DNA of 64,000 bases from Archivesica marissinica (GCA_014843695.1 CM026404.1:6265773-6329772), one strand, 5' to 3'; counted from the first letter of the stretch, positions 51,729 to 63,340 are shown. Translations and numbers: made by a program. Notes: generated from the sequence alone by a model not told the origin.

Positions 51729-54700
51729 CGCTCGCTTGAGTAATGCTACATGGATTCCCTATAACTATGTCACTCACTTGAGTAATGCTACACGGATTCC
51801 CTATAACTATGTCACTCACTTGAGTAATGCTACATGGATTCCCTATAACTATGTCAGTCACTTGAGTAATGCTACATGGATTCCCTATAACTATGTCAGT
51901 CACTTGAGTAATGCTACACAGATTCCCTATAACTATGTCACTCACTTTAGTAATGCTACATGGATTCCCTATAACTATGTCAGTCACTTGAGTAATGCTA
52001 CACAGATTCCCTATAACTATGTCACTCACTTGAGTAATGCTACATGGATTCCCTATAACTATGTCACTCGCTTGAGTAATACTACACAGATTCCCTATAA
52101 CTATGTCAGTCACTTGAGTAATGCTACACAGATTCCCTATAACTATGTCAGTCACTTGAGTAATGCTACACGGATTCCCTATAACTATGTCACTCACTTG
52201 AGTAATGCTACATGGATTCCCTATAACTATGTCACTCGCTTGAGTAATGCTACACAGATTCCCTATAACTAAGTCACTCACTTGAGTAATGCTACATGGA
52301 TTCCCTATAACTATGTCACTCACTTGAGTAATGCTACATGGATTCCCTATAACTATGTCACTCACTTGAGTAATGCTACATGGATTCCCTATAACTATGT
52401 CACTCACTTTAGTAATGCTACACAGATTCCCTATAACTAAGTTGCTCACTTGAGTAATGCTACACGGATTCCCTATAACTATGTCACTCACTTGAGTAAT
52501 GCTACATGGATTCCCTATAACTATGTCACTCACTTGAGTAATGCTACATGGATTCCCTATAACTAAGTCGCTCACTTGAGTAATGCTACATGGATTCCCT
52601 ATAACTAAGTCGCTCACTTGAGTAATGCTACACAGATTCCCTATAACTAAGTCGCTCACTTGAGTAATGCTACACAGATTCCCTATAACTATGTCACTCA
52701 CTTGAGTAATGCTACACAGATTCCCTATAACTAAGTTGCTCACTTGAGTAATGCTACACAGATTCCCTATAACTATGTCACTCACTTGAGTAATGCTACA
52801 CAGATTCCACTAACTTGCTCACTTGAGTAATGCTACACAGATTCCCTATAACTAAGTTGCTCACTTGAGTAATGCTACACAGATTCCCTATAACTAATTG
52901 CTCACTTGAGTAATGCTACATGGATTCCCTATAACTAAGTCGCTCACTTGAGTAATGCTACACGGATTCCCTATAACTATGTCACTCACTTGAGTAATGC
53001 TACATGGATTCCCTATAACTAAGTCGCTCACTTGAGTAATGCTACATGGATTCCCTATAACTAAGTCGCTCACTTGAGTAATGCTACACAGATTCCCTAT
53101 AACTATGTCACTCACTTGAGTAATGCTACACGGATTCCCTATAACTAAGTTGCTCACTTGAGTAATGCTACACGGATTCCCTATAACTATGTCACTCACT
53201 TGAGTAATGCTACATGGATTCCCTATAACTATGTCCCTCACTTGAGTAATGCTACACAGATTCCCTATAACTAAGTTGCTCACTTGAGTAATGCTACACA
53301 GATTCCCTATAACTATGTCACTCACTTGAGTAATGCTACATGGATTCCCTATAACTAACTTGCTCACTTGAGTAATGCTACACAGATTCCCTATAACTAA
53401 GTTGCTCACTTGAGTAATGCTACACAGATTCCCTATAACTAAGTTGCTCACTTGAGTAATGCTACACGGATTCCCTATAACTATGTTGCTCACTTGAGTA
53501 ATGCTACACAGATTCCCTATAACTAAGTTGCTCACTTGAGTAATGCTACATGGATTCCCTATAACTAAGTCACTCACTTGAGTAATGCTACATGGATTCC
53601 CTATAACTAAGTCGCTCACTTGAGTAATGCTACACGGATTCCCTATAACTATGTCACTCACTTGAGTAATGCTACATGGATTCCCTATAACTAAGTCGCT
53701 CACTTGAGTAATGCTACATGGATTCCCTATAACTAAGTCGCTCACTTGAGTAATGCTACACAGATTCCCTATAACTATGTCACTCACTTGAGTAATGCTA
53801 CACGGATTCCCTATAACTAAGTTGCTCACTTGAGTAATGCTACATGGATTCCCTATAACTAAGTCACTCACTTGAGTAATGCTACATGGATTCCCTATAA
53901 CTAAGTTGCTCACTTGAGTAATGCTACACAGATTCCCTATAACTAAGTCACTCACTTGAGTAATGCTACATGGATTCCCTATAACTAAGTCACTCACTTG
54001 AGTAATGCTACATGGATTCCCTATAACTAAGTTGCTCACTTGAGTAATGCTACACGGATTCCCTATAACTAAGTTGCTCACTTGAGTAATGCTACACGGA
54101 TTCCCTATAACTATGTCACTCACTTGAGTAATGCTACACAGATTCCCTATAACTAAGTTGCTCACTTGAGTAATGCTACACAGATTCCCTATAACTATGT
54201 CACTCACTTGAGTAATGCTACACAGATTCCCTATAACTAAGTCACTCACTTGAGTAATGCTACATGGATTCCCTATAACTATGTCACTCACTTGAGTAAT
54301 GCTACATGGATTCCCTATAACTATGTCCCTCACTTGAGTAATGCTACATGGATTCCCTATAACTATGTCACTCGCTTGAGTAATGCTACACAGATTCCCT
54401 ATAACTATGTCAGTCACTTGAGTAATGCTACATGGATTCCCTATAACTAACTTGCTCACTTAAGTAATGCTACACAGATTCCCTATAACTATGTCAGTCA
54501 CTTGAGTAATGCTACATGGATTCCATATAACTATGTCACTCGCTTGAGTAATGCTACACAGATTCCCTATAACTAAGTCACTCACTTGAGTAATGCTACA
54601 TGGATTCCCTATAACTATGTCACTCACTTGAGTAATGCTACATGGATTCCCTATAACTATGTCACTCACTTGAGTAATGCTACACAGATTCTCTATAACT

Positions 54701-57700
54701 AAGTTGCTCACTTGAGTAATGCTACATGGATTCCCTATAACTAAGTCACTCACTTGAGTAATGCTACATGGATTCCCTATAACTAAGTTGCTCACTTGAG
54801 TAATGCTACACAGATTCCCTATAACTATGTCACTCACTTGAGTAATGCTACACGTATTCCCTATAACTAAGTCACTCACTTGAGTAATGCTACATGGATT
54901 CCCTATAACTAAGTCACTCACTTGAGTAATGCTACACGGATTCCCTATAACTATGTCACTCACTTGAGTAATGCTACACGGATTCCCTATAACTAAGTTG
55001 CTCACTTGAGTAATGCTACATGGATTCCCTATAACTAAGTCACTCACTTGAGTAATGCTACATGGATTCCCTATAACTAAGTTGCTCACTTGAGTAATGC
55101 TACACAGATTCCCTATAACTAAGTCACTCACTTGAGTAATGCTACATGGATTCCCTATAACTAAGTCACTCACTTGAGTAATGCTACATGGATTCCCTAT
55201 AACTAAGTTGCTCACTTGAGTAATGCTACACGGATTCCCTATAACTAAGTTGCTCACTTGAGTAATGCTACACGGATTCCCTATAACTATGTCACTCACT
55301 TGAGTAATGCTACACAGATTCCCTATAACTATGTCACTCACTTGAGTAATGCTACACAGATTCTCTATAACTAAGTTGCTCACTTGAGTAATGCTACATG
55401 GATTCCCTATAACTAAGTCGCTCACTTGAGTAATGCTACATGGATTCCCTATAACTAAGTCGCTCACTTGAGTAATGCTACACAGATTCCCTATAACTAT
55501 GTCACTCACTTGAGTAATGCTACACGTATTCCCTATAACTAAGTCACTCACTTGAGTAATGCTACATGGATTCCCTATAACTAAGTCGCTCACTTGAGTA
55601 ATGCTACACGGATTCCCTATAACTATGTCACTCACTTGAGTAATGCTACACGGATTCCCTATAACTATGTCACTCGCTTGAGTAATGCTACATGGATTCC
55701 CTATAACTATGTCAGTCACTTGAGTAATGCTACACGGATTCCCTATAACTATGTCACTCACTTGAGTAATGCTACACAGATTCCCTATAACTATGTCACT
55801 CACTTGAGTAATGCTACACGGATTCCCTATAACTATGTCACTCGCTTGAGTAATGCTACATGGATTCCCTATAACTATGTCAGTCACTTGAGTAATGCTA
55901 CACGGATTCCCTATAACTATGTCACTCACTTGAGTAATGCTACACAGATTCCCTATAACTAAGTCACTCACTTGAGTAATGCTACATGGATTCCCTATAA
56001 CTAAGTCGCTCACTTGAGTAATGCTACACGGATTCCCTATAACTATGTCACTCACTTGAGTAATGCTACATGGAATCCCTATAACTATGTCACTCGCTTG
56101 AGTAATGCTACATGGATTCCCTATAACTATGTCAGTCACTTGAGTAATGCTACATGGAATCCCTATAACTATGTCACTCGCTTGAGTAATGCTACACAGA
56201 TTCCCTATAACTATGTCACTCGCTTGAGTAATGCTACACAGATTCCCTATAACTATGTCACTCACTTGAGTAATGCTACACAGATTCCCTATAACTATGT
56301 CACTCACTTGAGTAATGCTACATGGATTCCCTATAACTAAGTTGCTCACTTGAGTAATGCTACACGGATTCCCTATAACTATGTCACTCACTTGAGTAAT
56401 GCTACACAGATTCCCTATAACTATGTCACTCACTTGAGTAATGCTACATGGAATCCCTATAACTATGTCACTCGCTTGAGTAATGCTACACAGATTCCCT
56501 ATAACTATGTCACTCGCTTGAGTAATGCTACACAGATTCCCTATAACTATGTCACTCACTTGAGTAATGCTACACAGATTCCCTATAACTATGTCACTCA
56601 CTTGAGTAATGCTACATGGATTCCCTATAACTAAGTTGCTCACTTGAGTAATGCTACACGGATTCCCTATAACTATGTCACTCACTTGAGTAATGCTACA
56701 CAGATTCCCTATAACTATGTCACTCACTTGAGTAATGCTACATGGAATCCCTATAACTATGTCACTCGCTTGAGTAATGCTACACAGATTCCCTATAACT
56801 ATGTCACTCGCTTGAGTAATGCTACACAGATTCCCTATAACTATGTCACTCACTTGAGTAATGCTACACAGATTCCCTATAACTATGTCACTCACTTGAG
56901 TAATGCTACATGGATTCCCTATAACTATGTCACTCGCTTGAGTAATGCTACACAGATTCCCTATAACTATGTCACTCACTTGAGTAATGCTACACAGATT
57001 CCCTATAACTATGTCACTCACTTGAGTAATGCTACACAGATTCCCTATAACTATGTCACTCACTTGAGTAATGCTACACAGATTCCCTATAACTAAGTTG
57101 CTCACTTGAGTAATGCTACACGGATTCCCTATAACTATGTCACTCACTTGAGTAATGCTACACAGATTCCCTATAACTATGTCACTCACTTGAGTAATGC
57201 TACATGGATTCCCTATAACTATGTCACTCGCTTGAGTAATGCTACACAGATTCCCTATAACTATGTCACTCCTTGAGTAATGCTACACAGATTCCCTATA
57301 ACTAGTGCTCACTTGAGTAATGCTACACGGATTCCCTATAACTATGTCACTCACTTGAGTAATGCTACATGGATTCTACTCCTTGAGTAATGCTACATTC
57401 CCTATAATGCTCCTTGAGTAATGGTTCCCTATAACTATGTCACTCACTTGAGTAATGCTACACAGATTCCCTATAACTAAGTTGCTCACTTGAGTAATGC
57501 TACAGATTCCCTATAATGTCACTTGAGTAATGCTACACAGATTCCCTATAACTATGTCACTCACTTGAGTAATGCTACATGGATTCCCTATAACTAAGTC
57601 TCACTTGAGTAATGCTACACGGATTCCCTATAACTATGCTCACTTGAGTAATGCTACACAGATTCCCTATAACTACTTGCTCACTTGAGTAATGCTACAC

Positions 57701-58361
57701 AGATTCCCTATAACTAAGTTGCTCACTTGAGTAATGCTACAGATTCCCTATAACTGTCACTCACTTGAGTAATGCTACACAGATTCCCTATAACTAAGTT
57801 GCTCACTTGAGTAATGCTACAGATTCCCTATATGTCACTCACTTGAGTAATGCTACACAGATTCCCTATAATGTCACTCACTTGAGTAATGCTACAGTTT
57901 TTCTCACTTGAGTAATGCTACACAGATTCCCTATAACTATGTCACTCACTTGAGTAATGCTACACAGATTCCCTATAACTAAGTTGCTCACTTGAGTACT
58001 TGAGTAATGCTACACAGATTCCCTATAACTAAGTTGCTCACTTGAGTAATGCTACACAGATTCCCTATAACTATGCTCACTTGAGTAATGCTACACAGAT
58101 TCCCTATAACTAAGTCACTCACTTGAGTAATGCTACAGATTCCCTATAATTCTCACTTGAGTAATGCTACAGATTCCCTATAACTATCTCACTTGAGTAA
58201 CTAGTTGCTCACTTGAGTAATGGATTCCCTATAACTATGTCACTCACTTGAGTAATGCTACACAGATTCCCTATAACTATGTCACTCACTTGAGTAATGC
58301 TACACAGATTCCCTATAACTATGTCACTCGCTTGAGTAATGCTACACGGATTCCCTATAAC
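51729..58361. repeat. 42-bp minisatellite array (6.6 kb)
   Basis: About 155-160 copies of cttgagtaatgctacacaga followed by ttccctataactatgtcact and ca. Main variants are cacaga/catgga/cacgga, ctatgtcactca/ctaagttgctca/ctaagtcgctca/ctatgtcagtca and cgcttg. A 294-bp (seven-unit) higher-order repeat is marked by tggaatccct at 56155, 56449 and 56743. The unit is 14 codons with no stop on the minus strand, so frames of 388, 521 and 909 codons appear (core VIGNLCSITQVSDI). The recurrent variants in that frame are amino-acid changing (N/D, L/I, L/P), which argues against selection on a protein. The segment 57270-58220 is full of small deletions. Confidence 0.96.
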
Positions 58362-58451
58362 AAGATAGATAGTAATGATGGCAAGCTGTAATTTGAATCA
58401 GCAATATTTTTGCAACTTTTCTTCTACATGTTATACTGATGCCAGAATTTA

Positions 58452-58603
58452 TAAACACCATGTGTCAACAGCCCTGTGGCCACACTGAGAAACACCATGT
58501 GTCAACAGCCCTGTGGCCACACTGAGAAACACCATGTGTCAACAGCCCTGTGGCCACACTGAGAAACACCATGTGTCAACAGCCCTGTGGCCACACTGAG
58601 AAA
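58452..58603. repeat. 37-bp tandem repeat, 4 copies
   Basis: Four copies of gaaacaccatgtgtcaacag plus ccctgtggccacactga, nearly identical; the first begins ataaacacc. Confidence 0.95.
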
Positions 58604-58654
58604 AATGAGGCACTTAATTGCCTCGGTTAGATGATGTACCAGATTTATTTGATA

Positions 58655-58974
58655 TACAGTAGTTACTCGCCTATAAGACGATCTCGATCATAAGACGACA
58701 CCCCCCAACTTTGGTATCAAATCAGTGGTATTTTGCATAGACCTGTGTATAAGACGGGTTGAGTTCAGTTTACAGATACAGCTGTTCAGTTTACAGATAC
58801 AGCTGTGAAAGTTTATGCTTTTGTTACCACCCATTCAGTTATTTCAAAGGTCATCAATAATTATTGAGTTGAAACAAACTGATTTATTATCACTCGCTTA
58901 TATAAGACGGGAAGTGACTTTGAGACAATAATCTGGTGATAAAAATCCCGTCTTATAGGCGAGTATGTACGGTA
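58655..58974. mobile_element. Non-autonomous DNA element with TA ends (about 320 bp)
   Basis: Terminal inverted repeats of about 26 bp: left TACAGTAGTTACTCGCC then TATAAGACG, right (complement) TACCGTACATACTCGCC then TATAAGACG. Ends begin with TA, consistent with TA target duplication as in the Tc1/mariner/pogo group. Sub-terminal copies of ataagacg recur near 58691, 58750 and 58900. There is no transposase frame. The superfamily assignment is inference from the ends. Confidence 0.75.
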
Positions 58975-59078
58975 AGCAGAATTAGAAATATAAATTATCT
59001 AAAAACAGATTTATACAAAAGGGGCCAATTTAATTTAAACTGGTATTTGATATACTGGTATGTATGATATTACCACAT

Positions 59079-59345
59079 AACCGTCTCCGTGGTTAAGGCG
59101 TCCGCGTACGGAGCGGGAGGTCGAAGGTTCGAACCTCGTCACAGGTTTGTTCTGTTATGGCTGGTTGGTAAGCTGCCAGCTAGTTAAATAATGGTTACCG
59201 ATTGCCTACCAGCCTGTCACCTGGCATACAAGCATAGGATTCGGGAAGTACTGATGTTCATAAAGAGGTGTCTCATAAGTCAGAAATGGCTGGCCCTTTA
59301 AATAGGGGTGACACTATAATAAACAAACACTTTACTTTACTTTTA
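59079..59345 (+). mobile_element. tRNA-derived SINE, family 2
   Basis: A head with ccgtctccgtggttaaggcg (A-box-like region) and an exact B box GTTCGAACC at 59127-59135. The head resembles a class with a long variable arm (gcgtacggagcgggaggtcg). The body is unrelated to family 1 (gctggttggtaagctgccag, caccagcctgtcacctggca in part) and the 3' end is actataataaacaaacactt followed by tactttactttt. Exact ends are approximate. Confidence 0.8.
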
Positions 59346-59820
59346 TGATAGTCACAGTGTAAATGAATCTCGACAGTTTTTAAAACAACAGCTCATTTTC
59401 CCCACAAAAATGTAGACACAAAATTAGAATTTGAATTGGGGTGACATTTAGCATTAGTATATAGTTGTAATTTATTTACCCTTTGATGTTGGTGTAAACT
59501 ATAACTGACATTACTACCATTGTGCATAATGTATGGGAGGGCGGGGCGGGAGATCAGGGCGGAAGATCAGTGGCTACATAACAAACCTTGGAAGCCTTGA
59601 ATATAACATGTAGGAACACTTGTATCATCCCAGTGTAAGGTCTTGTGAAAACATTGCATTTGTATTGATTTGCGATTAAGCTTGATATTGGTGGAGAGCC
59701 TGGTGTAACTACTGGAAATAAGCAGGCAGTTTCATTGTTTTAATCAGGTTTCTTTTGAGACTTTCAGGTTTCAGTCTCCAACTTAATGGAAATGTGGACA
59801 CCCTGATGTCAATCTGAGGG
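59346..59820. other. Unique spacer
   Basis: About 475 bp with no gene. A short G-rich patch lies near 59535-59570. Confidence 0.5.
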
Positions 59821-60088
59821 CGTGATGTTACATCACAGCACATTACAACATGTCTCCTGGGCGTGATATTACAGCACATTACAACATGTCTCCTGGGCGT
59901 GATGTTACAGCACATTACAACATGTCTCCTGGGCGTGATGTTACAGCACATTACAACATGTCTCCTGGGCGTGATGTTACATCACAGCACATTACAACAT
60001 GTCTCCTGGGCGTGATGTTACAGCACATTACAACATGTCTCCTGGGCGTGATGTTACAGCACATTACAACATGTCTCCTGGGCGTGAT
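59821..60088. repeat. 36/41-bp tandem repeat, about 7 copies
   Basis: Copies of gatgttacagcacattacaa plus catgtctcctgggcgt. Two copies carry a 5-base extension (acatcacagcac). Frames on both strands are by-products. Confidence 0.94.
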
Positions 60089-60159
60089 GCTACATGAGGC
60101 TCCCTTATTACATTCCTACTGTTATACTTCTTGAAATGAATCAATTGTTTGCTTTGGGT

Positions 60160-60358
60160 TTAACCCGTAACCTGGCAATCACAATTAAAGTCGCTTTTGC
60201 AAACAGCATAGAGCCAGATTAGATGGCACCTAATGTGCCGACTGATCAGGATCTATGCTGTTTGCTACTCAGATAGTGGAGCTAAAGTACATGTCTGAAT
60301 AGCAAACAACATAGATTCTGATCATTCCGTCTAATTTATTCAGCAGGTTACGGGTTAA
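60160..60358. mobile_element. TTAA foldback element, complete copy (199 bp)
   Basis: Bounded by TTAA at both ends with perfect inverted ends CCCGTAACCTG (left) and CAGGTTACGGG (right). The interior follows the family: aattaaagtcgcttttgcaa, acagcatagagccag, gatcaggatctatgctgttt, gctactcagatagtggagct, tctgaatagcaaacaacata, then taatttattc. No coding capacity. Confidence 0.88.
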
Positions 60359-60395
60359 CGTCAGTCCAACAGCATATGTCATATGGCCACCTCCC

Positions 60396-60735
60396 GGTAG
60401 TCATGTGCCTATCTTCAGGGAGTGTAGTCATGTGCCTATCTTCAGGGAGTAGTCATGTGCCTATCTTCAGGGAGTGTGACGTCACGATTTTCCAGTCATG
60501 TGCCTATCTTCAGGGAGTGTAGTCATGTGCCTATCTTCAGGGAGTGTGCCTATCTTCAGGAGTGTGACGTCACGATTTTCCCTATATGTTCTATATAAAT
60601 TATCTCCGTAGTAGTCATGTGCCTATCTTCAGGTAGTAGTCATGTGCCTATCTTCAGTAGTCATGTGCCTATCTTCAGGTAGTCATGTGCCTATCTTCAG
60701 GGAGTGTGACGTCACGATTTTCCCTATATGTTCTA
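60396..60735. repeat. Irregular repeat of a 20-27 bp unit with a longer cassette
   Basis: About 11 copies of agtcatgtgcctatcttcag with spacers of different length (ggagtgt, ggagt, gt or none). A longer cassette (gtgacgtcacgattttccct, atatgttctatataaattat) occurs whole twice (near 60552 and 60706) and in part near 60476. It contains the palindrome tgacgtca, a CRE-like 8-mer; its presence inside a repeat gives little reason to call it regulatory. Confidence 0.85.
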
Positions 60736-61148
60736 TATAAATTATCTCCCCTGCTCGGAGGAGGGAATTTTCGGAGGAGGAATATTTTCAGTTCAGGGCG
60801 TGGCGTATCAATATCGTAAAACAATGCTACGTTACATTTGTATGACATATTGATTACTTAGCTCTTTGTATTGAGATATTAGATAGGAATTAGAATATAG
60901 AATTTATTTTGAACTAAATCTTACTAGTTTGACATACGCTTATCATATAACCTAATATGTTTGTTCAGAGACAAAAAACATTTTGTCTAATGCGATTGCT
61001 ATATTGGCTTCCGTCATGCACAATAACTAACATGAATGCCAGCACTAGGTCAATTTCTACTGCCTATCTTCAGGTGTGGGTGGAAGAAGGTGCAGCCCTT
61101 ACGAAGTGTCAATATTAATGTACTAGGCTGATCTGGTCTCCAATTATT
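60736..61148. other. Unique spacer
   Basis: About 410 bp of unique AT-rich sequence, beginning with a doublet of tcggaggagg. No gene recognised. Confidence 0.5.
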
Positions 61149-61330
61149 GAGTCTCCTCTGGTTCTTTTACGTGCACGGTGGTGTACATGTACAGCACCGA
61201 CACGAGACCTTGGTTTAAAGTCCCATCCGAAAGACTGTTAATTTTATTAGGGTCAGCCGGGGGATCGAATCTGCGATCCCTGGATTACCAGTCCAGCGTG
61301 TTAACCACTGAATACGATCCGTCTGTCCAA
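61149..61330 (-). mobile_element. tRNA-derived SINE, family 1, truncated and decayed (minus strand)
   Basis: The minus strand carries the family-1 head and core: ctggactggtaatccaggga, ttaaaccaaggtctcgtgtc and cacgtaaaagaaccagagga. It ends at gagactc, so the 3' third is missing. The A and B boxes are mutated (TATTCAGTGG; ATTCGATCC). An old insertion. Confidence 0.82.
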
Positions 61331-61615
61331 CTATTGAATGGACAAGCTTGTGTTATTATAATGTGACTGTGACCTTGACCTCTAACCCATTTAGCCCATA
61401 ATTAATAATATCACCTATTGGTCACAACCAACCTTGCATATACCAATACATACATGGATAGGTCAAACTATTCTCTACATTATGAGTGGATATTAGAATT
61501 CCACCAACGCGCAAACAAGCAGACAGACAGACACAATATATTACATGTTTATGCCCACAATTATTTCCTTGTTTTTCAACACAATTTTGTTTACAATAAT
61601 CATCATCATAGAGGG
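61331..61615. other. Unique spacer
   Basis: About 285 bp; nothing recognised. Confidence 0.45.
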
Positions 61616-62352
61616 TTGGGAGGGAGAAGAGGGCATGAGGAGGTTGTTGGGGAGGTAGAAGAGGGCATGAGGAGGTTGTTGGGGAGGTAGAAGATGGCAT
61701 GAGGAGGTTGTTGGGGAGGTAGAAGAGGGCATGAGGAGGTTGTTGGGGAGGGAGAAGAGGGCATGAGGAGGTTGTTGGTGAGGGAGAAGAGGGCATGAGC
61801 AGGTTGTTGGGGAGGTAGAAGAGGGCATGAGGAGGTTGTTGGGAGGTAGAAGAGGGCATGAGGAGGTTGTTGGGGAGGTAGAAGAGGGCATGAGCAGGTT
61901 GTTGGGGAGGTAGAAGAGGGCATGAGGAGGTTGTTGGGGAGGTAGAAGAGGGCATGAGGAGGTTGTTGGGGAGGGAGAAGAGGGCATGAGGAGGTTGTTG
62001 GTGAGGGAGAAGAGGGCATGAGGAGGTTGTTGGGGAGGGAGAAGAGGGCATGAGGAGGTTGTTGGGGAGGGAGAAGAGGGCATGAGGAGGTTGTTGGGGA
62101 GGGAGAAGAGGGCATGAGGAGGTTGTTGGGGAGGGAGAAGAGGGCATGAGGAGGTTGTTGGGGAGGGAGAAGAGGGCATGAGGAGGTTGTTGGGGAGGGA
62201 GAAGAGGGCATGAGGAGGTTGTTGGGGAGGTAGAAGAGGGCATGAGGAGGTTGTTGGGGAGGTAGAAGAGAGCATGAGGAGGTTGTTGGGGAGGGAGAAG
62301 AGGGCATGAGGAGGTTGTTGGGAGGGAGAAGAGGGCATGAGGAGGTTGTTGG
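61616..62352. repeat. 33-bp purine-rich minisatellite
   Basis: About 22 copies of gaggtagaagagggcatgag plus gaggttgttgggg. The unit is strongly G+purine rich on the plus strand, with a run of four G and several GG steps per unit. Since 33 is divisible by 3, three overlapping minus-strand frames of about 265-273 codons stay open (core LLMPSSPSPTTSSCPL). They are by-products. Confidence 0.95.
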
Positions 62353-62569
62353 AAAGAGCTGATGAAAATCTGTCAATTCTTTTACAATGGCCTTATGCAA
62401 TTAATTGTTCATCAAGTGCTGAGTCACAATCATTTTATAGTTCAATTAAGTCAAATAGACGAGATTCTCTCATAACTATTGCTACTTAAACTGATTGCAA
62501 AATTGAAAACTGCCATCTATAATCGAAATACACTATTCATTCTTGATGCTATAAAGTACAATAAAACAT
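62353..62569. other. Unique spacer
   Basis: About 215 bp; nothing recognised. Confidence 0.4.
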
Positions 62570-62783
62570 TTAACTCTTAAAATGCTAATCACAAGAACAT
62601 TTTGTTTTTGTAAACAGCATAGAGCCAGATCTGATCTATGGCGTTTGCTATTCGGATAGTGGATCTAACACTTAGCTGAATAGCAAACAACATAGAACCT
62701 GATCAGACACGACGCTACGTGCGGCTGATCTGAACTTTTTGTTTGCACATTCCTTCCAATTTATTCAGCATTTTAATGTTTAA
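62570..62783. mobile_element. TTAA foldback element, complete but diverged copy (214 bp)
   Basis: Starts TTAA then CTCTTAAAATGCTAATCAC and ends agcattttaatgTTTAA, with the left and right ends partly complementary (aaaatgct/agcatttt). The interior follows the family: aaacagcatagagccagatc, gctattcggatagtggatct, tgaatagcaaacaacataga, gatcagacacgacgctacgt, ccttccaatttattc. Confidence 0.8.
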
Positions 62784-63090
62784 ATTGTCTAGTTGTCTAA
62801 TACATTAATGTGCAAGAGGCCCAAACTCATCCCAGACATGATGGTTCATTAGAACAGTGAATAGTAATGTCATCTTAGGGTAGGACACAAAATCAATCGT
62901 TGGTCTGTGGATATAAGGGTAAACAAAGAGTTCAAGGTATTGTGAAGTAATAATACTTACGTCTTTGTATATTTCTGGAATCCAGTATCAGTTAATACAG
63001 TAGTTCATTAGTTTAAACATTATTTTATTTCAATGAATATACATACATAGGATTGAGGAGAAAGCAACTTGCTTATATGGTTACCTCTTT
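62784..63090. other. Unique spacer
   Basis: About 305 bp; no reading frame or repeat recognised. Confidence 0.4.
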
Positions 63091-63340
63091 TCTACAGTAG
63101 TTCATTGCATGGTTTAAAATGTAATGTTTTATATGGCTGTGAAATTTGGGGATATGGCAATCTAGATGTTATTGAAAGAGTTCAATTATCATTTTTTTAA
63201 ACTTGTATTACAGCTATAAAGCTATACTGCCAATTGTTTGTTGTTTGGTACATGGTGAAGCAGGTGTGAAACCAATAGCTGTTGACATAAAATTAAAAGT
63301 TATAACCTATTGGGTGGGGCTAAAACAAATAAAAAATTAA
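63091..63340 (+). pseudogene. Decayed LINE reverse-transcriptase C-terminal fragment
   Basis: Two frames give a typical non-LTR retrotransposon ORF2 tail. From 63120 the frame reads NVLYGCEIWGYGNLDVIERV, then a frameshift or stop, and then, ending at 63340, VHGEAGVKPIAVDIKLKV followed by ITYWVGLKQIKN. The pattern LYGCE.WG...ld.IE..q..F and Y/VhGE.G..Pl...ik.r.i.YW is the region just after the reverse-transcriptase domain of many animal LINEs. At least one frameshift and internal stops make it inactive. The clade cannot be told from this fragment. Confidence 0.75.

Noticed and set aside
60396..60735. CRE-like tgacgtca sites as a promoter cluster
   Set aside because: The sites are part of a repeated cassette with no gene next to it, so regulatory function is unsupported.
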